64,000 nt of DNA from Actinomycetota bacterium. GTDB lineage: Bacteria; Actinomycetota; Geothermincolia; Geothermincolales; RBG-13-55-18. The notes under the pieces are model-generated. The model ran no database searches. It saw only the letters and a program-made list of their open reading frames with translations, and was not told the DNA's origin. Made by a program: the position numbers and the translations under genes. The stretch covers positions 62,001 to 126,000 of the forward strand of contig JACIXB010000017.1 in assembly GCA_014360685.1 (NCBI GenBank), read 5' to 3'. Shown in pieces: positions 50,678 to 59,529 of this stretch. Every line of letters begins with the position of its first letter. The first letter of the stretch is position 1.

Positions 50678-51880
50678 ATGATGACCTACATCAACTTCCC
50701 GCGCCGCATCGCGCGCTTCCAGGAGGAGCTCAAGAAGGAGGGGGTGGATGTCCTGGTGGGCACCAAGCTCAAGACCGTGGTCCACCTCTCCGGGGGTTTC
50801 GTCCCCTGGAGGAGCGCCATCATCGTCCCCGCCGAGGGAGAGCTCCAGCTCATCACCTCCGCCCTGGACGCCGCCCGCCTCAAGGAGGAGACCTGGCTGG
50901 ACAACGTGGTGGGTTTCGGGGGGCTTCCCGGGCTGGAGTTCATGGACATGATAACCGCGCGCATCCGGGAGCTGGGCCTGGAGAAATCAACCATCGGCAT
51001 CGAGAGCGGTACCTCCAACTACCTCCCCGACGGCTTCATCACCCTCTACGAGTACGAGAAGCTGCGCGAGGCCTTCCCCGAGGCGCGCATCGTAAACGCC
51101 GCGCACCTCATGGACCGCTTTACCCTGGTCAAGGAGCCGGAGGAGATAAAGCTCATGCGCCAGGCCACGGCCCTGGTGGACTACGCCCACGAGGTGGTGC
51201 GCGACCACCTGCGCGTGGGCATCACGGAGAAGGAGATCGCCGGCATCGCCGAGAAGGTGATGCGCGACCGGGGCAGCCAGTTCGCCTGGACCTTCACTGG
51301 GGGCCAGGAGATCGCCTCCGGCTACCGCACCTGGTGGTTCTGGGGAGGATGCACGCCGGCCACGGACAAGATCGTGCAGTGCGGCGACCCGGTGATGATC
51401 GACCTCCATGGCATGTTCTGGCTTATGCTGGGGGACGTGGCCCACAACGCCATCATGGGGGAGCCCACCAGGGAACAACAGGAGGTCATCGACGCCTACG
51501 TGGCCGTCTGTCACAAGGTGGTGGAGGAGATGCAGCCCGGCCGCACCCTGGGCGAGGTGGCGGCGCGGGTGAACGAGTTCGTGCGGGAGAAGGGCTGGGC
51601 GGAGTGGGTCCTACCCGGCTTCGGGCACGGCATAGGCCACTTCGGGCACGAGTGGTACCCCTGCGTGGCCGAGGCTCCCTCGCCGGGCAACAACGAGCCG
51701 GACTACGTCCTGGAGCCGGGCTACATCCAGATGGCGGCGGTGGTCTGCAACCGGCCGGGGGTGGCCGGGTTCCGCCTGGAGCGCCCCCTGCTCATCACCG
51801 AGCACGGGAACGAGCTGCTGTCGAAGTTGCCCATCGAGCCCTGGATCATCGACTGCGGCCGTTCCTGCGCCCGACGTTGA
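50678..51880 (+). CDS. M24-family peptidase, one metal ligand missing
   Basis: A 400-residue creatinase/prolidase-fold protein. The Asp pair is in VMIDLHGMFWLMLGDVAHN, the His in GFGHGIGHFGHE, and a Glu in FRLERPLLITEHG. The usual T-I-E-P-G segment that supplies another Glu ligand is replaced by QMAAVVCNRPG. Homologues such as Xaa-Pro aminopeptidase and prolidase need five metal ligands, so this enzyme may bind metal differently or act as a creatinase-like hydrolase. It is not obviously part of the preceding operon. Confidence 0.85.
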   Translation: MMTYINFPRRIARFQEELKKEGVDVLVGTKLKTVVHLSGGFVPWRSAIIVPAEGELQLITSALDAARLKEETWLDNVVGFGGLPGLEFMDMITARIRELGLEKSTIGIESGTSNYLPDGFITLYEYEKLREAFPEARIVNAAHLMDRFTLVKEPEEIKLMRQATALVDYAHEVVRDHLRVGITEKEIAGIAEKVMRDRGSQFAWTFTGGQEIASGYRTWWFWGGCTPATDKIVQCGDPVMIDLHGMFWLMLGDVAHNAIMGEPTREQQEVIDAYVAVCHKVVEEMQPGRTLGEVAARVNEFVREKGWAEWVLPGFGHGIGHFGHEWYPCVAEAPSPGNNEPDYVLEPGYIQMAAVVCNRPGVAGFRLERPLLITEHGNELLSKLPIEPWIIDCGRSCARR

Positions 51881-52181
51881 ACGGGTCATTTCCGCGGCCG
51901 CGGTCTCCCCGGGGGTTAGGGGACGGCGATGGGGTTCCTTCCTCGACCGGAATTTTCGAGGAGCCGTGGAGTCGGGTAGCCGCCTGGCGACGCGGTGCAG
52001 GGCAAGTGACCCAAGACCGGCTGTCCCTTCGGGGGGACGTGGCAAGGAGCCCTGGGATCCGTCTATGAGAAGGCGGGCGCTCCCGGGACCGCCGAGTAGG
52101 CGGAACCGGGAAACCTAAACGTGATTGACTTAAAGGCAAGACGCGGGAGGCAGGCGGGATCCCGGTTCGGAAGGAGGGGAT
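51881..52181. other. intergenic stretch, no gene seen
   Basis: About 300 bases of GC-rich DNA without a convincing frame or RNA. Confidence 0.4.
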
Positions 52182-52646
52182 GTGAGGAAAATGCTGGAAA
52201 AGGTTCTCCTGCCCGTTGATGGCTCGGAAACGTCCCGGAAGGCGGTTGATTTCGCCGTCCGGCTCCTGGAAGGGAGCGGGTGCAAGGTGACCCTGCTGGC
52301 CGTGGTGGAGGAACCCGCCTACGCCGCCTTCTGGTCCGACGGCATGATCGCCCCGGAGGTGGTCCTGCCCCCGCCGGAGGAGCTCCGGCTGGAACTGGAG
52401 AAGAGGGCAGAGGCTATGCTGGTAGATATTTCCTCCTTGCTGAAAGGGGCAGGCCTAAAGGTCGAGCACCGGGTCCGCTTCGGCAACGCCGCCTCGGAGA
52501 TTCTGAGGGAGGCTGAGGAGGGCGGTTACGACCTGGTGATCATGGGCAGCCACGGTCGCGGCGTCCTGGGAGGGTTTCTCCTGGGATCGGTGAGCAACCG
52601 GGTGGTCCATCACGCCCGCTGCCCCGTCCTCATCGTCCGGGGATAA
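52182..52646 (+). CDS. universal stress protein (UspA family)
   Basis: A 154-residue UspA-fold protein. VLLPVDGSETS begins the fold, and MGSHGRGVLGGFLLGSVSNRV is the G-2x-G-9x-G(S/T) ATP-binding motif (the quoted part ends GGFLLGS). It would be an ATP-binding stress response protein. GTG 52182 has AGGAGG four bases upstream. ATG 52191 gives a protein three residues shorter. Confidence 0.9.
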   Translation: MRKMLEKVLLPVDGSETSRKAVDFAVRLLEGSGCKVTLLAVVEEPAYAAFWSDGMIAPEVVLPPPEELRLELEKRAEAMLVDISSLLKGAGLKVEHRVRFGNAASEILREAEEGGYDLVIMGSHGRGVLGGFLLGSVSNRVVHHARCPVLIVRG

Positions 52647-52797
52647 GAGGCTTCCCATCCCCCGGCCGTTCCGGGGTGTCATGGGGTAGGAGGAGGCGCG
52701 GCAGGCTGGCGGGCCTGGAGGAAACCCGGGCGAGCGTGGTGACTGGTTCGATGGACGAAAACGGGAAGTCGCCCTCACGTGAGCGTAAGGGGTGGAG

Positions 52798-52861
52798 GAT
52801 GCTGTATCGTTTCCGTAGTCGCTTTTAGGGTTGAAAAAGTACGAGAGACCACCCTATCGTC
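52798..52861. repeat. 64-bp IS-end-like unit next to transposase remnant
   Basis: This third copy of the unit found twice at 42.3 kb ends ten bases before the remnant. It includes ATCGTTTCCGTAGTCGC and ACGAGAGACCACCCTATCG. Confidence 0.85.
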
Positions 52862-52871
52862 CCGGCAAAAC

Positions 52872-53631
52872 AAGCCAAAGAGGAAGAAAAGGGTGATCTC
52901 TCTTCTCCCTGGCCTGCCGCGGCAAGGCCTCCCAGGTGGTGGAGGAGCTGGAGGAACACCTGGAGAAAGCCACCGAGGAGAGAAAGAGGAAGCGGATAGC
53001 GGAAGCCCTCTCCTCCCTGGCCTCCTGCGGCAAGGCCTCCGAGGTGGTGGAGGAGCTGGAGGAACACCTGGAGAAAGCCACCGAGGAGAGGAAGAGGAAG
53101 CGGATAGCGGAGGCCCTCTCCTCCCTGGCCTCCTGCGGAAAGTCCTCCCAGGTGGTGAAGGAGCTGGAGGAACACCTGGAGAAAGCCACCGAGGAGAGGA
53201 AGAGGAAGCGGATAGCGGAGGCCCTCTCCTACATCTCCTCCCTCTCCGCCTGGCTTTCAGACTGGAGGAAGGTGCTCCCGGCGGGAGAGGACGACCGCTC
53301 CCCCGGGGCCATGGAGTCAAACGTGGACAAGCCGGCCGCGGACCGCTTCAAGAAACGGGGCATGAGCCGGCGGCCGCAGGGCGCCGACCACATGTGCCAG
53401 ATCATAGAGCTCAAGGAGAACGGGGAACTTTCCTCCTTCATCTCCAAGAGGGTGAAGACGGAGGACGCAAGGAAGGCCCAGGCGGCCATGGCCTACCTGC
53501 GCAAGGAGGTGAGAAGAGACCCGGAGGCCTGGCTGAAAAAGAACATGCCGCTGCTTCAGTCAAGAAGCGGAGATCCCTGGGTGAAGGAGGTCCTCGCTGG
53601 CCTGGCGGGCTATGACAAGTTGGCGTGTTGA
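52872..53631 (+). pseudogene. C-terminal remnant of an ISLre2/UPF0236-family transposase
   Basis: The 3' half codes for LSAWLSDWRKVLPAGEDDRS, GAMESNVDKPAADRFKKRGMSR and GADHMCQI, which match the C-terminus of UPF0236/ISLre2 transposases. The N-terminal catalytic part is missing. An in-frame stop (TGA 52894-52896) precedes the surviving frame, which could start only at GTG 52936. The centre is expanded by a 36-residue helical repeat, nearly identical in three copies. The first, degenerate copy is out of frame. Confidence 0.75.
52927..53232 (+). repeat. 108-bp in-frame tandem repeat within the transposase remnant
   Basis: Units at 52927-53034, 53035-53142 and 53143-53232 (partial) differ at only a few bases. 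Each encodes VVEELEEHLEKATEERKRKR and IAEALSSLASCGKAS. A degenerate unit lies upstream at about 52872-52926. Such near-identity suggests recent expansion. Confidence 0.9.
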
Positions 53632-54060
53632 GGTTTTGCCGGGGTGAGGTGCCTACTTTTTGTGGACAGCAACCAAGTTCCTAAAACGGTGGACAGGAAG
53701 CGAACATTTTGGTAGATTTTTTTCGGATAGGGTAAAGGATGCACAAGGCCCTTTACAGTTCCGTTTACACACGTAGTTCAGGGACGAGAAGAGGAGGAGA
53801 AGGCCTTTTATTGCCGACGAAAGAGTCCGCCCGGGGGTAGGCGGTTCTGTCCAGGGAGGCCAGGTGGAGAGCGACGTGACGAGGCGGAAAGGGTAGCGGA
53901 AGAAGGGGAATGAAGGGGCTATAAATTCACGGTAGCCGGTGGTTCATTACTGCCACCCTGAATGGAGGCTGCCGGTGTGGGAGAGACCCCGTTTCTCGTG
54001 CCCTGGAAGAATGCCCGGGAAGAAGGGCGTCCGAAAACGGATCGTGGGAGGTATTGAGGG
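53632..54060. other. intergenic stretch with probable IS right end
   Basis: GTAAAGG and CCTTTAC form an inverted pair at about 53731-53757, followed by TTTACACACG, the style of an insertion-sequence end. CTTTTTGTGGACAGCAACCA (53653-53672) and GGTGGACAGG (about 53689) are a near-repeat. No gene was recognised. Confidence 0.45.
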
Positions 54061-56697
54061 TTGAAGAAAATCCGGAAAGCTGCGTGGCCGGTGATATTCC
54101 TGGTGGTGGCGGCCCTGGCCCTGGCCTGGCTCCCGGGGTGCGAGGTGCTTCCCTACCAGGAACCGGCGCAAGGCATGGCCGTACGCTACGATTTCGTGTC
54201 CACGGTGGACGGCCTCAACCTTCCCTGCAGCATATTCCTCCCTTCCGGATACGACCCCTCGCGTTCCTATCCCCTGTGGGTTGAGCTGCACGCCCTGGGA
54301 GGAATCCCCCTGATCGACAACAATTGGATGAACATCTTCTCCAACTCCATGAAGACGGTGGCCGACAACAACCAGTGGATCATCCTCTCACCCTGGGGCC
54401 GCAATCTCACCAGTTTCTACATCGACGGGGTGAACAAGGACAGCGGCCCCAACCGCGAGCCGAACATCGTGGACGACATGTCCAGCCTGGGCAGCTGGAC
54501 CCCGGTGGGTGGCAGCTGGTCGGTGGAGGGAGGAATGATCCGCCAGTCGGACCCCTCCGCCTCCTGGAAGGAGCTGGTAAGGAAGGATTCCTACGGCAAG
54601 GATTACGCGGTGCGCGTCAGGTTCCGCGAGGTCAGCCGGCCGGGCAACGTGAGCGCCGTGGGCGTCAACCTGCGGCGGGACCCCGCCACCGGGGACTTCT
54701 ACCACGTGGATCTCTACTCCGAGACGGTGAACGGTACCACCAGCAAGTCCGTGCGCCTCTTCCGCGTCTCCGGAGGCAGCTGGAACCTCATCTACCAGGC
54801 ACCGTACGAATGGGGTCCCCTGAAGCCTGGGGATCCCTGGATCAACCTCCGGGTGGGGACCTATGCCGGCTACCTCAAAGTGAACGTGAACGATAAGCCG
54901 GTGAACCTCCAGCCCGGCGACGACTGCACGCCCTACGGGGATGGCCGGGACACGCCGGAGCCGCCGACGGCGGGCGAGGTCTCCGTATGCAGCTACGGGG
55001 CGGTGCACGAGTTCGACGAGGTGCGCATCCAGAACGAGCACCAGTACGGGGAGCGGGACGTCATCGACTGTATCCTCCAGGCCATGGAGAAGTTCAACAT
55101 CGACGAGGACCGCGTGTACGTGTCCGGCCTGTCCATGGGCGGGACGGGGGCCTACGTCCTGGGCATCCACAACCCGGGGCTGGTGACCGCCGTATCACCC
55201 AACGCAGGAGCCTCCGACCTGGTCTACGATTACCAATGGATGCGGGAGCACTTCCCGCGCAATTACGGTTATCCCTACGCCGATGTCAACGACGCTCGGG
55301 TGCCCGACAACTGGGCGGCCATCGCCGGCAAGGAAGACGAGCCGGGGGCCTCGCTGGACACCCCCCTCATGCGGGACAACAGCGCCCGATATGTCCTGGA
55401 AAACCTTGCCAACATGCCCATCCGCATCGTGCAGGGCCTGAATGACAGCAACTTCCCCAACCAGTACCAGAACCTCACCGTCATGTGGTGGAAGAGGGAG
55501 AGCACCACCCCCGGGGACCGCTGGTGGCTGGTGGAGGCACCCCCTCCCTATTCACCGGCCACGGCGGAGTTCGCCAACGGGGGGGACATCCATTCCCTTC
55601 TCACCGCCTGGTCATCTGTGGGCCCCTATTATTCCGAGTACAACACCAGCCCCTGGGGCGGGCACGGGTTCATGGAGCCCTACGACGTGACCGCGGCCTT
55701 TTTCCGGGCCCAGGCGCGTAACCGGCAGCCCACCCAGGTGGCCTACAAGACCTACGACGACCCCGTGAGCTCCTCCTACTGGATGACCATGCGCAGGTAC
55801 GCGGGCGCCGGCGAGGAAGCCGCCCTGGCCCGCGCCGGGGTGGACCGTTCCGCCGCCACCGTGCAGGCCCACGTGCGCAACGTGGAGGAGCTCACCCTGG
55901 ACCTCTCCTGGGCCGGGCTGCCCCTGGAGCCGGGAAGCACCGTCACTGTGCGCCTGGACACGGACACCGACCCCAGCGCCGTCCCCGTGGCGGACAGGCT
56001 GGGGAAGACCGACCTGGTGCTGGTTCATGCCTGGGCAGCGGTTCCCGACATGCAGGTGAGTTTGGACGGGGCTCCTTTGACTGCGGGAGTGGACTACACC
56101 CTGGAGGGAGCCCGCCTGCGCGTTCCCGGCATCGTCCTCGACCGGCAGAGGACGCTCACCCTGGAGCTTCCCCTCCAGGCCCGGGCCAACCTCCTGCCCA
56201 ACCCCGGCTTCGAGGAAGTCAACCCGGACGGGGGTGTTCCGGGCTGGAAGCAGGTCGTACTTTCCGGGGGAAGCGCCCGATTGGAGAATCATGACAAGAT
56301 GTCCCATGCCGGAATCCGTTCCCTGCGCGTCAAGGACCCGGCGCCGGGGGGATCGCCCTACACCTGCGGGTGGCGGAGTGACCGGGTGACGGGCGTGCAG
56401 GCGGGCGCCGGTTACGCCCTCACCGGCTTCTACCGCACCCGCCTCCTACGCGGCGCCTCGGTGCGGGTCTCCGTGTATTGGTACAGTTCTTCCGGAACCC
56501 TGCTGGGAATGGACACCGGGGTTGTGGAGGCGCCCTCAGGTTATTCAACCCACGACTGGGCGCCCTTCCACCTCCAGGCGCGTGCCCCGACGGGCGCGGT
56601 CGCGGCCGAGGTGGGCCTGGAGACGGTGGGCGGTGCGGGAGCAGCCGGGAAAGGCAGCGTGTGGTTCGACGACGTGCAACTGTGCCGGCTCCCCTGA
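54061..56697 (+). CDS. large esterase-type lipoprotein with inserted carbohydrate-binding-like domain
   Basis: An 878-residue exported lipoprotein (lipobox LPGC at about 24-27). An alpha/beta-hydrolase of the PHB-depolymerase/feruloyl-esterase type starts at PCSIFLPSGYDPSRSYPLWV. It is interrupted by a concanavalin/DUF1080-like beta domain (about 140-325) before resuming with YVSGLSMGGTGAYVLG, in which Ser of GLSMGG is the nucleophile. The likely histidine is in WGGHGFMEPY. A C-terminal galactose-binding-like domain (about 708-878) begins LLPNPGFEE. It probably acts on extracellular esters or polysaccharides. The TTG start is eight bases from GGGAGG. Confidence 0.85.
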   Translation: MKKIRKAAWPVIFLVVAALALAWLPGCEVLPYQEPAQGMAVRYDFVSTVDGLNLPCSIFLPSGYDPSRSYPLWVELHALGGIPLIDNNWMNIFSNSMKTVADNNQWIILSPWGRNLTSFYIDGVNKDSGPNREPNIVDDMSSLGSWTPVGGSWSVEGGMIRQSDPSASWKELVRKDSYGKDYAVRVRFREVSRPGNVSAVGVNLRRDPATGDFYHVDLYSETVNGTTSKSVRLFRVSGGSWNLIYQAPYEWGPLKPGDPWINLRVGTYAGYLKVNVNDKPVNLQPGDDCTPYGDGRDTPEPPTAGEVSVCSYGAVHEFDEVRIQNEHQYGERDVIDCILQAMEKFNIDEDRVYVSGLSMGGTGAYVLGIHNPGLVTAVSPNAGASDLVYDYQWMREHFPRNYGYPYADVNDARVPDNWAAIAGKEDEPGASLDTPLMRDNSARYVLENLANMPIRIVQGLNDSNFPNQYQNLTVMWWKRESTTPGDRWWLVEAPPPYSPATAEFANGGDIHSLLTAWSSVGPYYSEYNTSPWGGHGFMEPYDVTAAFFRAQARNRQPTQVAYKTYDDPVSSSYWMTMRRYAGAGEEAALARAGVDRSAATVQAHVRNVEELTLDLSWAGLPLEPGSTVTVRLDTDTDPSAVPVADRLGKTDLVLVHAWAAVPDMQVSLDGAPLTAGVDYTLEGARLRVPGIVLDRQRTLTLELPLQARANLLPNPGFEEVNPDGGVPGWKQVVLSGGSARLENHDKMSHAGIRSLRVKDPAPGGSPYTCGWRSDRVTGVQAGAGYALTGFYRTRLLRGASVRVSVYWYSSSGTLLGMDTGVVEAPSGYSTHDWAPFHLQARAPTGAVAAEVGLETVGGAGAAGKGSVWFDDVQLCRLP

Positions 56698-57011
56698 GGC
56701 GAAGTCCACTTCCCCTGAAGGGGATACCGGCATCGCCGTCGTTTCGAAACCCGGGGTAAAAACCTCGGCGCCCACTATGCGTGTGGATTAAATGGGCGAA
56801 GCGTGTTCACCGGAGGCCTTTCCCTGTATCCTCGCGCAGGGAAGGGAAATCCTGCCGAGCCCGGAACCCGATCTCTCCTGCCCCCTGGAATCAGTAGAGA
56901 ACTTCGGAATGGGTTTACGTGATCGAGCATTATGAAGGGGAGAGACTTCCAAGCCGGAAATCTTTGCCATCGACAGGTGATGGACGTATTGTGATGAATA
57001 CGATGCGCGGT
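56698..57011. other. intergenic stretch upstream of the T-box promoter
   Basis: About 310 bases with no gene, RNA or repeat recognised. Confidence 0.4.
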
Positions 57012-57040
57012 TTGACTTTGAAGGGGAGGGCAGGTATCAT
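57012..57040 (+). promoter_or_regulatory. sigma-70-type promoter for the T-box leader
   Basis: TTGACT (57012-57017), a 17-base spacer and TATCAT (57035-57040). The expected start is near 57047, just before the leader. Confidence 0.65.
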
Positions 57041-57089
57041 TATATCCATTCTTGAAGGGAAATTTATGGAAGTTTTTGACAACTGAACA

Positions 57090-57345
57090 TGTACCGCGAA
57101 AGGCGATGAAGGGGAGGAGTAGGTCCGCGGGTAGCGCTACAGAGAGCCGGGCCGAGGTTGAGAACCGGTGCGCGAAGCGGGCCGAAGATGGCCCTGGAGC
57201 TTCCCGTCGAAAGCGATGAGCGAGTAGGCGAGGACGGATGCCCCCGTTACCATGGGCGAGGGTATCGCGCTGCGGCGCCGTACCCGGTGCGGGTGATACG
57301 GTAGTGAATACCGCCGTGCGCCTTCGCCGGCGGTATTTCATTTCC
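57090..57345 (+). promoter_or_regulatory. T-box leader with AUG (Met) specifier
   Basis: Hallmarks of a T-box stem I are present in order: GATGAAGGGGAGGAGTAG (57104-57121 region, with the AGTA S-turn), CAGAGAGCCGG, GGTTGAGAACCGG, CCGAAGATGGCCCTGGAGC and GAGTAGGCGAGGACGG, followed by CCCCCGTTAC. The specifier codon is in the GAAG-NNN-GCCCTGGAGC context and reads ATG at 57188-57190, so uncharged methionyl tRNA should be sensed. The 3' T-box sequence is degenerate (AGTGAATACCGCCG at 57303 is the best match, and the UGG is lost). The downstream homocysteine genes fit methionine control. Confidence 0.7.
57307..57337 (+). terminator. T-box terminator hairpin
   Basis: AATACCGCCG pairs with CGGCGGTATT (10 bp, perfect) around an 11-base loop. 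A T-rich tail (TCATTT) follows. It fits the terminator conformation expected of a T-box leader. Confidence 0.65.
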
Positions 57346-57492
57346 CGCCGGGGAAGTGAGGAATCCGTCCCCGATGGGAGGGAAAGCCTCTCGGGCTTTA
57401 AGGCGGGAGTTGCTTCTTGGCCTTCCAGGGCGCGAAAAGTGAGACCCGGCTAAAGGGGGTATCGCCGGGGAGGACGCAGCGTATTCTCAGAA

Positions 57493-57550
57493 AGGGAAAG
57501 GGACTGACCCCAAATGATGTTTGTGGACAGGGAAAGGGACTGACCCCAAA
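57493..57550. repeat. two GGGAAAGGGACTGACCCCAA repeats
   Basis: AGGGAAAGGGACTGACCCCA occurs at 57493-57512 and CAGGGAAAGGGACTGACCCC at 57528-57547, separated by a short spacer. They lie between the T-box terminator and the homocysteine gene. Confidence 0.9.
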
Positions 57551-57629
57551 AGGTGGTGGTGGATTTGGTATGGATCATGCGCAGCCTCCCGCGGGAATGA
57601 AGTTCCGTCAACACGGGAGGTAAGGAGGA

Positions 57630-58805
57630 ATGGGAAAGACCATAGCGGAGATCAACGAGAGGATCAGGAAGGGCGAGGCGGTGGTGGTCACCGCCGAGGA
57701 GATCATCGACCTGGTGGAGGAGAAGGGCGTGGAGGAGGTGGCCCGCACCGTGGACGTGGTGACCACGGGCACCTTCGGGCCTATGTGTTCCTCCGGGGCC
57801 TTCATCAACCTGGGACATGCCCAGCCGCGCATCAAGATCCATCGCGCGTGGCTGAACGAGGTTCCCGCTTACTGCGGCATCGCCGCCGTGGACATCTACA
57901 TCGGGGCCACGGAGATGGCGGAGCACGACCCCCTGAACGAGGTATTCCCCGGCGACTTCCGCTACGGGGGCGGGCACGTCATCGAGGACCTGGTTGCGGG
58001 GCGCAGGGTGCACCTGAGGGCGGAGGCCTACGGCACGGATTGCTATCCCAACCGTCGATGGGAGAAGGACATAACCCTGGAGGACGTGAAGGAGGCCTGG
58101 CTCTTCAACCCGCGCAACGCCTACCAGAACTACAACGTGGCCGTGAACCTCTCCGAACGGGTCATCTACACCTACATGGGGGTGTTGCGCCCCAACCTGG
58201 GGAACGCCAACTACTGCAGCGCGGGCCAGCTGTCGCCGCTGCTCAACGACCCCCTGTTCCGGACCATCGGCATAGGTACCCGTATCTTCCTAGGCGGCGG
58301 AGTCGGCTACGTGGCCTGGCACGGGACGCAGCACAACACAGACGTGCCCCGAGCGGATAACGGCACTCCTACCCGGCCCGCCGGCACCATCGCCGTCATA
58401 GGGGATCTCCGGGGGATGAATCCCCGCTACCTGACCGGGTATTCCATCCTCGGATACGGGGCCACCCTGGCGGTGGGCATCGGCATCCCCATCCCGGTGC
58501 TGGACGAGGAGGTGGTGCGGTACGCCGCGGTTCGCGACGCCGACATCACGGCCCCGGTGGTGGATTACTCGGTGGATTACCCCCAGGGCACGGGCCGCGT
58601 GCTGGGAGAAGTGACCTACGCGGAGCTGAAAAGCGGACGCATCGTGGTGGAGGGCAAGGAGGTTCCCACCGCTCCTCTTTCCAGCTACAGCCGGGCGAGG
58701 GAGATCGCCGGGATCCTCAAGGACTGGATACGGCAGGGCCGCTTCCTGCTCACCGAGCCCGTGGAGCTTTTGCCCTGCGCGGCGAGGGAGAAGGGGGTGA
58801 GGTGA
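57630..58805 (+). CDS. homocysteine biosynthesis protein (COG1900/DUF39)
   Basis: A 391-residue DUF39 protein. VTTGTFGPMCSSGAFINLGH carries the conserved Cys near residue 55, and TYMGVLRPNLGNANYC, WHGTQHNTDVPR and GDLRGMNPRYLTGYS are family segments. With its NIL-ferredoxin partner it belongs to the pathway shown in methanogens (MA1821 and MA1822 of Methanosarcina acetivorans) to make homocysteine from an aspartate-semialdehyde-derived precursor. TAAGGAGG precedes ATG 57630. The T-box leader upstream would tie its transcription to methionine supply. Confidence 0.88.
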   Translation: MGKTIAEINERIRKGEAVVVTAEEIIDLVEEKGVEEVARTVDVVTTGTFGPMCSSGAFINLGHAQPRIKIHRAWLNEVPAYCGIAAVDIYIGATEMAEHDPLNEVFPGDFRYGGGHVIEDLVAGRRVHLRAEAYGTDCYPNRRWEKDITLEDVKEAWLFNPRNAYQNYNVAVNLSERVIYTYMGVLRPNLGNANYCSAGQLSPLLNDPLFRTIGIGTRIFLGGGVGYVAWHGTQHNTDVPRADNGTPTRPAGTIAVIGDLRGMNPRYLTGYSILGYGATLAVGIGIPIPVLDEEVVRYAAVRDADITAPVVDYSVDYPQGTGRVLGEVTYAELKSGRIVVEGKEVPTAPLSSYSRAREIAGILKDWIRQGRFLLTEPVELLPCAAREKGVR

Positions 58806-59213
58806 ATGGTGCGGCACAAGATCGTCCTTCACTTTCCCCACGAGCAGGTGGACAAACCCGTCGTGAGCAAACTGGTCCGGGATTACAACCTGGACTTCAA
58901 CATCCTCAAGGCCTCCATAACCCCCCGGGAGGAAGGCCTGCTGGTCCTGGAGGTGACCGGGGAGGAAGCGGACTACGACCGCGGGCTCGAGTACCTCCGC
59001 TCCTGCGGGGTGGACATCCAGCCCCTCTCCCAGGACATCCGGCGCAACGAGGAGCGCTGTACCCACTGCGGGGCCTGCCTGGCGGTCTGCCCCACGGAAG
59101 CCCTGAGGCTGGACCGGGAGACCTGGGAGGTGAGGTTCTCCGACGACGAATGCGTGGCCTGCGAGCTCTGCGTGCGCGCCTGTCCCCCGCGGGCCATGGA
59201 GGTCCACTACTGA
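58806..59213 (+). CDS. NIL-domain 4Fe-4S ferredoxin, homocysteine pathway
   Basis: A 135-residue protein. An N-terminal NIL domain (IVLHFPHEQVDKPVVSKLVR, about 1-75) is followed by two 4Fe-4S motifs, CTHCGACLAVCP and CVACELCVRACP. It is the partner of the upstream COG1900 protein, like MA1822. ATG 58806 follows the COG1900 stop directly, so the two are probably coupled. It supplies low-potential electrons for the sulfur step. Confidence 0.93.
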   Translation: MVRHKIVLHFPHEQVDKPVVSKLVRDYNLDFNILKASITPREEGLLVLEVTGEEADYDRGLEYLRSCGVDIQPLSQDIRRNEERCTHCGACLAVCPTEALRLDRETWEVRFSDDECVACELCVRACPPRAMEVHY

Positions 59214-59529
59214 GCGTGGGCGGGACTATCGCGTATAGGTGGGGATAAAGCCCCGTATTCCCGCGTGGTCGCCGGGTCGGGTGAAGGATAAGGGCGCTCT
59301 GGCGGGATGAATCCGGCGGCGTTACCGGGGGCCGGGCCATGCGCGGCGTGGCCGGGCCCCCATGCCTTCCCTGCCGGCAAGGAGGTCCTTGGGTTATCCC
59401 CCTCGCCGGCCGGTTGTGCATGCCAGGCCGTATCCTTCCGGTGGGCGCCGCGGACTTTATCTTGTCTCCCTTTACGGGTATAAATATTCGTATGCGAGGC
59501 CGACGAGCCCATGGTTTCGGAAAGGGAAG
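59214..59529. other. intergenic stretch, no gene seen
   Basis: About 315 bases between the ferredoxin and FHA genes. A GTATAAATATTC segment (about 59478-59489) could hold a -10 element. No gene or repeat was recognised. Confidence 0.4.

Noticed and set aside
52779-53615. 278-codon frame rich in Gly, Arg and Pro over the transposase remnant
   Set aside because: It is the wrong frame of the repeat region; the frame with UPF0236 sequence is the 52936 one.
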